Source of the DNA: Hysterangium stoloniferum
Taxonomy: Eukaryota > Basidiomycota > Agaricomycetes > Hysterangiales > Hysterangiaceae
NCBI GenBank assembly: GCA_015178975.1
Contig: WHVD01000215.1
Coordinates: 53,104 to 117,103 of the forward strand
Length of the DNA: 64,000 bases
Direction of reading: 5' to 3'
Shown here: piece after piece, positions 48,783 to 57,551 of the stretch
How the letters are laid out: the number at the start of each line of letters is the position of its first letter
Position numbering within the stretch: the stretch's first letter is position 1
Made by a program: the position numbers and the translations under genes
The notes under the pieces: generated by a model
Told to the model about the DNA's origin: nothing
The model's database searches: none
The model's input: only the letters and a program-made list of their open reading frames with translations

Positions 48783-49305
48783 CCCAAGAGCAATATCAAC
48801 TTTCAGCGGACAAACACCGGATCCTGCCACCCAACTTCAAGATAGGTGACCATGTTTATGTCAAAGCTCAATTCTTTAGGACTACCCATCCATCAAAAAA
48901 GCTTGCTGAAAAATATTTAGGTCCTTTTGAAATTATTGCACAAGTAGGTTCAGTTTCTTGGACCCTACGGCTTCTGGATAGCATGTGTGCGGTATACCCG
49001 GTATTTCATGTTTCTATGTTAGAACCTTGTACTGCTAACACTATCCCGGATTGCATGCAATCTTCCCCTCCTCCTGTCATCATTGATGGAGAACCCGAGT
49101 TTGAAATCTCACAGATTTTAGATTCAAAAATTGACAAGCATTGACGCACTTGTAAACTGCTTTACTTGGTCAAGTGGGCGGGTTACGAGGGCACCGATGA
49201 AGAAACCTCATGGATTTTGGCCACGGAACTCGGTAATGCCACAGAAATCATTACTGACTTTCATACAGCTTACCCACTCAAACCTGGACCATTATTGTCT
49301 CTCTG
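48783..49305 (+). pseudogene. Chromovirus integrase C-terminus and chromodomain fragment
   Basis: The frame reads SAQEQYQLSADKHRI, PPNFKIGDHVYVKAQFF, KYLGPFEII, VYPVFHVSMLEP, then (after a TGA where CGA is expected) LLYLVKWAGYEGTDEETSWI. This is the GPY/F-like module and chromodomain of a Ty3/gypsy chromovirus, distinct from the element at 55-64 kb. It is truncated on the left at the Helitron inversion joint. Confidence 0.82.
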
Positions 49306-49894
49306 ACCACACTCCGCAGACCCCATGTTATGATTGGACTCATTTTCACTATTCCCTGTCGCTCTATGTCTCTCTTTGCTTTTACAGGTTCTGACATGTC
49401 TTGTCAAGTCCTCAAAGCGGACCTCCCGCGGACTTTGACTTTGACTCTTTTTCACGCTTTACTTTTATGTTCAAAAATTGTTAAAACTTTTTATATTTAT
49501 TCCTCATCTACATTTATGGGGCTATTCTTTTCCCCACCTCCTGTTTCCCCACCTCAGCCACCTCCTTGGGTAGCTCCGCGACCTCCACGGGCACCTCATC
49601 CTCATCAGACCCGGCCTCCTCAGAACTTCCGGCCTCCGGCTTCTCATAAATGAAGCCAGCGTACTCCACTAGGAACCTATAATGGTCCGCGCGGAGATCA
49701 TTCGCCATGACTATGCTAACCTGGTTGCTCTTCCGGAGCAACTTGTTTTGCGCATCGTTCCGAGTTGGTAGGCAGACTGGTGCCGCCTTCCTTGCTTTCT
49801 GTTGCCATGGTTAGCTCCACGGTATTCCCACGGATCCGAGACTTACTTTGTTGGGGCTTTCTTGCTCCCCCTTGGACTCCGACTCAACCTCTGC
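49306..49894. other. Transposon-derived filler between chromovirus tail and helicase
   Basis: Contains a TGTTATGATTGG stretch at 49326 that looks like an LTR start, a CCACCTC-rich segment (49540-49620), and a short minus-strand acidic frame (49741-49514) of unknown origin. No intact gene is seen. Confidence 0.4.
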
Positions 49895-51168
49895 CACAAA
49901 TCATTTGTTTGGAATACTTTGGCACATGCCTGCAGAGGCAAAGGACTCATTGTACTCTGTGTTGCCTCCTCTGGCATCGCTTCACTTATTCTGAGTGGTG
50001 GGCAGACATCTCACAGTATGTTTCAAATTCCCCTTGAGGTCGATGAGAAATCCATCTGTACAATGAAGAAAGGCTCAGAAAAGGCCAATCTAATGAAAGA
50101 GGTCAGCCTTATTATTTGGGATGAGGTTCCAATGCAGAATCGCTTTGCCTGTGAAGCAGTAGATCGGAGCCTTAGAGATATCCTTAACAAGGATGTTCCT
50201 TTTGGAGGCATTACAGTAGCATGGGGTGGTGACTTTCAACAGACATTGCCTGTCATTCCTAAAGGTTCAAAAGAAGATATTATTGGTGCGTGTATTTCAC
50301 AGTCTCACCTTTGGCACAATGTCAAGATTCTGTTTTTGACTGAGAATATGTGTGTAGATCCTACTGATCAAGAGAGTACTGTTTTTGCTCAGTGGCTTTT
50401 GGATATTGGACATGGAAAGGACATGCCTCTTGATCATATGTTTAAAGTCCCTGAACACATGCTATGTGGACCAACAGTGGATAATTTAGTCTCAACTATT
50501 TATCCAAACATACATGATCCTGAGGTTCTTACTGATGAGTTTTTCTTGGAGCGGGCCATTCTCTGTCCTCGAAATACAGATGTAGATCAAATCAATGACA
50601 TGCTCTTTGAAAAATTTCCAGGGATTGGGCAGACCTACCACAGTGCAGACAGCGTCAAAGATGGAGCCAATGAGACATTATATCCTCCTGAGTACTTAAA
50701 CTCAATCAACTTTGGAGGATTGTCACCAAGTAAATTGCATTTGAAACCTGGAGTGCCATTGATGCTTCTCCGAAACTTGGATCCAGGACAAGGACTTTGT
50801 AATGGAACAAGACTGCGGTTAATACAAATGACTCACAGAGTACTTGAAGTAAAGATCATTACAGGACCTTCAGCAGGAGAGGTGGCATTCATTCCTCGAA
50901 TAACAATTATTCCAACTACAAAACAAGTGCCATTTGAACTGCATCGTCGGCAGTTTCCAGTCAGGCTAGCATTTTCTATGATTATCAATAAGTCACAGGG
51001 TCAATCTTTAAAATTAGTTGGATTGGATCTGCATAGTCCTGTGTTCTCACATGAAATTTTATGTTGGTGTTTCAAGAGGGACAAATTGGGGAAGAGTGAA
51101 AATCCTACTCCATGACACTGATATGACTGCAAATGTAGTGTTTAAGGATGTTATTATTGATCCATGAG
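49895..51168 (+). pseudogene. Helitron PIF1-like helicase part (plus strand)
   Basis: Starts within Walker A at KSFVWNTLAHAC and continues with CVASSGIASLIL.GG.TSHS, Walker B IIWDEVPM, GGDFQQTLPVI, LTENMC, RAILCPRNTDVDQIN, PGVPLMLLRNLD..GLCNGTRL, and FSMIINKSQGQSLK (motif VI region). A frameshift near 51058 moves the last part (VSRGTNWGRVKILLHDTD) to another frame, ending at the stop at about 51167. The part before 49895 is not Helitron. Confidence 0.87.
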
Positions 51169-51352
51169 TAAGTATTCAGTAACATTCCAAAGGAGACTGA
51201 CTTATGTTTTTTAGGTTCAGTGAATTTACAAATGTATATAATGTATATAATTCTGAATAATGTAAACTTTAATGCACTTTAAAATAAGTCTCTGAATCAG
51301 AATAAGATATGGCTGTTGATGTATGTTTAAAGATATTATTATTAATCCACCA
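51169..51352. other. Helitron 3' flank
   Basis: The sequence TTTAAGGATGTTATTATTGATCCA of the helicase end is echoed by TTTAAAGATATTATTATTAATCCA at 51327-51350, a short duplicated tail. No typical Helitron CTRR terminus could be fixed. Confidence 0.35.
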
Positions 51353-51460
51353 GGTCGCAAAGCGACCGAGTAAAGTTGTGGGGTGGTAGTGTGGTGGGGG
51401 CTTGCCCCCCACGGGTCACAGCCTTGTCATCAATATATAGTAAAGTTGCTTGGTGGGTGG
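51353..51460 (+). repeat. Hairpin-containing repeat, copy 1
   Basis: Two strong hairpins lie within it: GGTCGC-AAA-GCGACC (51353-51367) and GGGGGC-TT-GCCCCC (51394-51412 region). CTTGTCATCA.ATATA and AGTAAAGTTG..TGGTGGGTGGT follow. A related copy lies at 54186-54342. Confidence 0.6.
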
Positions 51461-51599
51461 TGGGCATTTTTAGGCGCCGCAGGCACCCCAATTCATGAGG
51501 GCACGGAGTGCCCGAGCTTCTTCCCCCATCAGGGTCGAAAAATCCCGAAGCTTCTGTGTGGGAGAGTGTGACTAATATTAGTGCCGGAATTTCGTGATT

Positions 51600-52035
51600 A
51601 GTCATCACGGGAGCAAATATGGAGCCTTTTTGGCATTCATGGGAGCATTTCTGCACTCGCAGGAGTATTTCATAGCACTGTGGGAGTATTCCTGCACTCG
51701 CAGGAGTATTTTTGGCGCCACGGGAGTATTTTGTAACAGGCGCAGAAGTATTATGTGATGCACAGAAGTATTTTGTGATGCACGGAGGTATTTTGTAATG
51801 CCGCAGGAGTATTTTGACATAGGCAGGAGTATTTCTCACATTCGTCAAACCAGTTCACATGCCCTAATGGAGATATTTCCCACAGCTCTCTCCCACGCCA
51901 TTCACATAAGCATTTCCCGCGCTGTTGACGTAACCGTTTCCCATGCTGCTCACGGGACCATTTCCCGCGCCCTTCATATCAGCATTTCCCGCGCTACACA
52001 CAGGCACATTTCCCATGGCCTTCAATGGAGGAATT
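51600..52035. repeat. Degenerate tandem repeats of about 25-30 bp
   Basis: 51600-51845 is built on GCAGGAGTATTTTG-like units. 51880-52030 is built on ATTTCCCGCGC-like units. Both are imperfect, and the long minus-strand frame across the first is a by-product of the repetition. Confidence 0.6.
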
Positions 52036-52079
52036 TTGAGGCCAGTTCTCCGTAGGTCTATGAGGATTTCCGGGAAAAT

Positions 52080-52420
52080 CTCAATAAAATCATAATAATT
52101 CAAATAAAATACAATAAATGAAAATAAAATGTGATAAATCAAGAAAAAATAATAATAATTGAAAAAAAAATAAGATAAATCAAATTCAAATTCAATGAAT
52201 CCAAAAACAATATAATAGATCAAAATAAAATACAATAAATCAAAATAAAATACAGTACATCAAAATAAAATACAATAAATCAAAATAAGATACAGTAAAT
52301 CAAAATGGGATACAATAAATCTAAATAAAATATATTAAATCAAAATGAAATACAATAAATCAAAATAAGATACATTAAATCAAAATGAAATACATTAAGT
52401 TGAATCAATAATTCAGGTGA
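52080..52420. repeat. 20-bp A-rich tandem repeat
   Basis: Repeats of CAAAATAAAATACAATAAAT with small variants. Confidence 0.75.
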
Positions 52421-52454
52421 CCACAATAATTCAATTCAACCATTGGAACTGTTA

Positions 52455-52978
52455 TTTCTTTTGTAACCTTTGCTTCCTTTTGTAATCATTGTTTTCTTTT
52501 GTAACAGTTGTTTCCTTTTGTAACCTTTGACTCCTTTGTAACCATTGACTCCTTTGTAACCATTGACTCCTTTGTAACCATTGACTCCTTTGTAACCATT
52601 GACTCCTTTGTAACCATTGACTCCTTTGTAACTGTTGACTCCTTTGTAACCTTTGATTCCTTTGTAACCGTTGACTCCTTTGTAACTGTTGACTCCTTTT
52701 GTAACTGTTGACTCCTTTTGTAACCTTTGACTCCTTTGTAACCTGGGACTCCTTTTGTAACCTTTGACTCCTTTTGTAATCATTGACTCCTTTGTAACTG
52801 TTGGCTCTTTTGTAACCGTTAACTCCTTTTGTAACCGTTGACTCCTTTGTAACTGTTGACTCCTTTTGTAACTGTTGACTCCTTTTGTAACCTTTGACTC
52901 CTTTGTAACCTTTGACTCCTTTTGTAACCTTTGACTCCTTTTGTAATCGTTGACTTCTTTGTAACTGTTGGCTCTTTG
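52455..52978. repeat. 18-bp minisatellite, left half
   Basis: About 28 units of TTGTAACCATTGACTCCT with one-base length and sequence variants. It is open in two frames on the minus strand (KGVNGY / TKESTV peptides). It continues at 53453 after the LTR B insertion. Confidence 0.9.
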
Positions 52979-53452
52979 TGTGAGGAGTATGCTTTTACCA
53001 CAGTTTCATTGTGGTAAAACACTCCTTTTATTTCATTTATATTTTACATATTCTATTCATATTTTACTATCTTTCATATTCTTCGAATATCGCATATTTC
53101 ATTAGTTCGAAGCATTGTGTATACTTGTGGGTGCACTCAGCACCAATTAGAATTCAGACACACTTTAACCCAAGAACCACCACTCGGAAGACACAAACTA
53201 GGTCTACTACAAGCGGTGATCAGGGTAACGTGTCAGCTACCACATAGGTAGCATTATCTGAACTACTGAATACTTCTGGCCTCGAACTGTAACAGTCGAG
53301 GCCTCCACTCAAACCATTGCACTCGTTGACTCCTTCGTCATCTCGTGCTCCTTCTCTCACTTTCTCTTATATTGCACCGAATAGGTCAATATCCTTCCTT
53401 TCTACTCATTTCTTCGTATATAGAACGGTCAGAACTTCTGCCACTCTTCACA
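52979..53452. mobile_element. Solo LTR family B, copy 2, inside the minisatellite
   Basis: 474 bp, TGTGAGGAG...ACTCTTCACA. The flanking 5-mers are CTTTG and CTTTT (one mismatch, and the array itself carries both variants). Homologous to the LTR at 36793-38183. Confidence 0.83.
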
Positions 53453-53815
53453 CTTTTGTAACTGTTAACTCCTTTTGTAACCATTGACTCCTTTGTAACT
53501 GTTGACTCCTTTGTAACCGTTGACTCCTTTGTAACTGTTGACTCCTTTGTAACCTTTGACTCCTTTGTAACCATTGACTCCTTTGTAACCATTGACTCCT
53601 TTGTAACCATTGACTCCTTTGTAACCATTGACTCCTTTGTAACTGTTGACTCCTTTGTAACCTTTGACTCCTTTTGTAACTGTTGACTCCTTTGTAACCA
53701 TTGACTCCTTTTGTAACCGTTGAGTCCTGTGTAACTGTTGATTCCTTTGTAACTGCTGATTCCTTTTGTAACCTTTGATTCCTTTGTAACCGTTGACTTC
53801 TTTGTAACCATTGAC
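53453..53815. repeat. 18-bp minisatellite, right half
   Basis: About 20 further units of TTGTAACC(A/G)TTGACTCCT continuing the array at 52455-52978. Confidence 0.9.
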
Positions 53816-54152
53816 CATTCTCCAAACACTTTCCGTTCTCCGAACACTTTCCGTTCTCCGAACACTTTCCGTTCTCCGAACACTTTCCGTTCTCCGAACA
53901 CTTTCCGTTCTCCGAACACTTTCCGTTCTCCGAACACTTTCCGTTCTCCGAACACTTTCCGTTCTCCGAACACTTTCCGTTCTCCGAACACTTTCCGTTC
54001 TCCGAACACTTTCCGTTCTCCGAACACTTTCCGTTCTCCGAACACTTTCCGTTCTCCGAACACTTTCCGTTCTACGAACACTTTCCGTTCTACGAACACT
54101 TTCCGTTCTACGAACACTTTCCGTTCTACGAACACTTTCCGTTCTAACAGTT
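53816..54152. repeat. Second 18-bp minisatellite, CACTTTCCGTTCTCCGAA
   Basis: About 18-19 nearly perfect units directly abut the first array. The last four units share a variant (TCTACGAA), so units have been homogenised in blocks. It encodes TLSVLR on the plus strand and KVFGER/KVFVER on the minus strand. I do not regard the 309-codon minus frame (54315-53386) as a gene. Confidence 0.93.
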
Positions 54153-54185
54153 TCTCTTTTACAACAATGGACCTCCGAAATACTT

Positions 54186-54342
54186 TAGAGTTGTGGATGT
54201 GGGGGGGTTTGGGGGGCTTCGCCCCCCAACAAGCCGGAGCCCGCAGCGAAGTTGGGGGGCAGGTCGCGAAACAACCGCCCCGCAGCGTAGCAAGGGGTCC
54301 CAGACTTGTCATCATATAAAGTAAAGTTGTACGGTGGGTGGT
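54186..54342 (+). repeat. Hairpin-containing repeat, copy 2
   Basis: Contains GGGGGGC-TTC-GCCCCCC (54211-54228), CTTGTCATCATATAAAGTAAAGTTG and GGTGGGTGGT, related to 51353-51460. LTR A copy 3 begins immediately after GGTGGT. Confidence 0.6.
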
Positions 54343-55123
54343 TGTTACGACTGGACAAATCCCGCCGGACTCCGGGCACTAACTCGTACGCCCCCACGCG
54401 CTACAAGCACCAATCGTCTGTTTATAGGATTTCCCGCCGGACTCCATTACGTCAAGACTCGTTACGTTCGACCTCATTAAGACACATATCAGTCACCGGA
54501 CTTCCCCCGGATCCTGTCTCTGTCTATGTCCGTCTTCGTCCCACGCATCAGTCACTGGAACCCGCTCAGAATCCCGTCACCGCTCTAATCGAGCCCCGTT
54601 CCCATTTTAGTCAAATGACCTGTCACGATTTAGGACTCCGCTCCCACTCCGTTTCCCGTTATGGGTTATGCTTTGTCACGATTCGGACTCCGCTCCGTTC
54701 CGTTCCGTTCCTAACACCAATTTGGTGTTTACTATTCCCGTTTCATGTTTTGTTAGTTTCGTTTCGCCATTACTGGATTTGGTATGTCATTCACTCCATG
54801 GTCTATATAAACTGGCAGATGTTGTACATACAATCCAGTCAGAAAATTAGCTTAGATTCCCCCCAGTAATCTAATAATATTTTCCGCTCTAAAACCTTAC
54901 TCGATTCACATCGCTCGCACTAGTCGGAGCCCACGGGCTCCGGCGCATCTATCTCTCTCAACCAACTCGACTCACGACTCACGACCTCCGACTTACGACC
55001 CACGACCTGACTTACGACCTACGACCCACGAACCCCGCCCGGACTCCCCGGGATCCCCGTCTGTCCATTTGAAATTGGACAACACGATCTAGCGAGGGCG
55101 CAGCCTATAAGCTGAAGCCAAGT
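54343..55123 (+). mobile_element. LTR family A, copy 3, interrupted by the chromovirus
   Basis: Starts TGTTACGACTGG and follows copy 1 (827-1663) through GTCTATATAAACTGGCAG to AAGCTGAAGCCAAGT. There the chromovirus LTR begins, so its 3' end should lie beyond the right edge of the window. Confidence 0.85.
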
Positions 55124-56386
55124 TGTAAGGTATCTGGCTATTTACTCTCTCAAATAATTAACAAGCGTTGACACGGCAAGGGATTCAAGAAATAAACAAA
55201 TAAAGGTCCAGTAATTTAAATACTGATAGATTAATTAGCTGCGCTATTAAGCTTAAACAACTAAAGTCAATATTTGTTTGGTCTCTTGACAAATTCAGAT
55301 GAACTTGTAGTGACGTGCTCTACGAAAGTTAAGTTCTCTTTGAGAATAAAGGTTCGGGAGCTGAATGTATGCGCAATAAGTTGGCGGAAACTTGTCGTAA
55401 GCCTTCGCTTTCTTGTAGCCTTTTAGTTTACTATTTATAAAGATTTAACAAGCTGTTAAATAATTTATAAATAGAGAGATTGTCCGAGAGTCGAATATCC
55501 AAGCGTTTGTTTAAAGATCGATTAACTGTGCTGTTAAAATGGGCTCTTGAATAACCTAAACGGGCAGGGATTTCAGTAATGAGAATTTATTAGGTTTACT
55601 TAAGTGATTAGTAAGCCTAAGGGTTTTCCGGGAAGCTGAGGGAACTTAGATGAATTAGCTAAGTTCAAGAGTTGCTGAGAAAGAGTTCAAAATGCTGCAA
55701 GTGTAGGTGCTTGCAGTTAGTAAATCAGACTAAGGCTATTTTTGTCCTTAGGATGATTAGATAAGCTTATGAGCTGGTGCTGTTGATAGTAGTAAAGTAG
55801 TTGTTATTTATTCAGTGATTTAGGCCTCCTTTTATACATGTAGAGATTTTTGCTTAATAATAGCTAAATAACTAATTAGGAAATTATTGGAAGCTTCTAA
55901 AAGTTTCTATAATTCCGCTATGATGTCATAGCTATCACCCGACTCGAAGATCCGAACCGAAGATCCGAACCGGTCGAGTCAGAGAATAAACCCGAGATGG
56001 CCGAGGGTGGAAGCAAAATAAGCCGTGGCGCCGAAACGGAAATAAACGCGGCCGGCGGCTGCGAAAACTACTCGCGACAAATTGTAAACACGTCGTGACG
56101 TCGTCGTCACGTGATCGCGCGATAATAATGCGCATATATGTACTAATATAATATAATAAAAACCCGGTCTCTCGAAATCAGATAGCCCGGCTTTATTATA
56201 CTTATATTTCGACCGCTCTAGGCTTCGATTACATAATATGATGTCATTTGAAGCTTTGAGTATTCGAAGTTAAAAGGAAAATAGCCTAATTCTTGAATTA
56301 ATAAATAAAATAAAATAAAATAAAATAAATTGAAATAAATTCTGGAAAATTAAGGGAAAATTCGTGAATATATACTAGATACATCA
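55124..56386 (-). mobile_element. 3' LTR of the chromovirus
   Basis: Read on the minus strand it begins TGATGTATCTAG directly after the purine tract and ends GATACCTTACA at the junction with LTR A. Length is 1263 bp, with TG...CA termini. No large gene is seen inside; short frames are not supported. Confidence 0.8.
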
Positions 56387-56402
56387 CAAAATCCCCTCTT
56401 CC
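56387..56402 (-). other. Polypurine tract
   Basis: GGAAGAGGGGATTTTG on the minus strand immediately precedes the LTR start TGATG, the position expected for plus-strand priming. Confidence 0.7.
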
Positions 56403-56468
56403 TTTTGACTGAGTTATACTCAATTGCTTTCCGAGAATTTAATACTTATTCTAAAATACATGAATGAT

Positions 56469-57383
56469 TCAGTAATCGTAGTCAGGCTTTTCTTCTTCCA
56501 TGTCGATCATCGAAGAAGAAGCCGTCGCAACATTACTGGGCGGAGAAAAGTTGGAAGAAATGTTAGAGTCGGAAGATGTTGATTGGGAAGACGACGTGAG
56601 GTTATGATCGTGAGTGCGCAATCTGGGATCTCCGTCTTGAACCGTGAGCAGAGTATCGCCAGTAATAGTGTCATTATTCGATCCGTTGAGGATCTGAAAT
56701 ACCCGTCTGAGAGCTCGATTCATGATGGCAAGATGCCCGCCACCACGAGTAAAAATCTTTGGAGCTCTCATTCCCCACATATCATTAAATGTCTAAAGCT
56801 CCGCGTCTACCTGTTCTTCTAAATTCCACCCTTCGCGCAACGCATATGGAAGGGGAGGCGTAGGGTCATCCGGCCAGCTCCACGAGCATTCTCGTCCGAT
56901 CCTTGCACTTCTGGCTCTAGCTTTCTCCATCCACGCCTCTAATTTTAATCCATTTTTTTGATAAATATCGAACCAATGGGCCACAAAGGTTCGAGAGCCC
57001 GTTATGGTCAGTGGGTTCATAATAAGATCTTGGTAGCTCCCGAAGGGTGCTGACGTCATTCCAAGTTCTTCAAATTTTTCGTCCGGAATATAGTAAGAGA
57101 TTTTCGCATTCGACAAGATAGGACTATAATTATGGGCGGCAATACAGGTCATTTTGACGTTCACCAAATGGTATTCCCATACAGAGTTTGCAAGGGAATC
57201 TCGAATTCGATAAACTTTGATGCCGTCATACTCAATCGAGGTCCAATCTTTCTCGTTTAATCGGTATTGAAGTGGTTTGTGAGTTGGATACAAGGTGTGA
57301 GAAACTATCACATCGTTCTGACAGGGTTTGCCATCAACGATGCTAAGAGCGTAATCGAGTTCAGTTATAGGGGGGAGATCCAT
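56469..57383 (-). pseudogene. Extra reading frame downstream of chromovirus pol, one internal stop
   Basis: From the ATG at 57383 (MDLPPITELDYALSIVDG) the frame runs 196 codons to a TAG after DAEL (near 56795). It then continues in the same frame (TFNDMWGMRAPKIFTRGG...) to a stop just before 56469, about 305 codons in all. A single base change would restore one long frame. No signal peptide, membrane segment or known domain is seen, so it is not an env gene. The C-terminal part is serine-rich and acidic (SSSQSTSSDSN, MEEEKPDYDY). It sits between pol and the polypurine tract. The function is unknown. Confidence 0.6.
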
Positions 57384-57551
57384 AGTAAGTTGTTTCGTTC
57401 GGTTTTGGTTTTCTGAGAAGAATTGTCGTAGTGATAATGTTTTTAGTGAATAGCGTTCTTTTCTTTTCGTACAAATACATATACAGGAAACTCGTCCAAG
57501 CATAGGTCTCAAACCTACCCATCCTAGGTGAATGGATTGGCATCTGAGATT

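Noticed and set aside
49514-49741. Minus-strand acidic frame as a gag start
   Set aside because: Only 75 codons with no conserved gag motif. The opposite strand is a simple CCACCTC-rich repeat.
51169-51460. Helitron 3' terminus with hairpin and CTRR end
   Set aside because: A 6-bp hairpin is present at 51353-51367, but no CTAG/CTRR followed by T is placed correctly, and a related hairpin repeat occurs independently at 54186.
53386-54315. 309-codon minus-strand frame rich in KVFGER and TKES repeats
   Set aside because: It is produced by 18-bp minisatellites that are open in several frames. It has no non-repetitive domain and includes the GC-hairpin repeat at its start.
56469-57383. env gene of an errantivirus-like element
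   Set aside because: No signal peptide, membrane helix or cysteine pattern is visible. The element is a chromodomain Ty3/gypsy.
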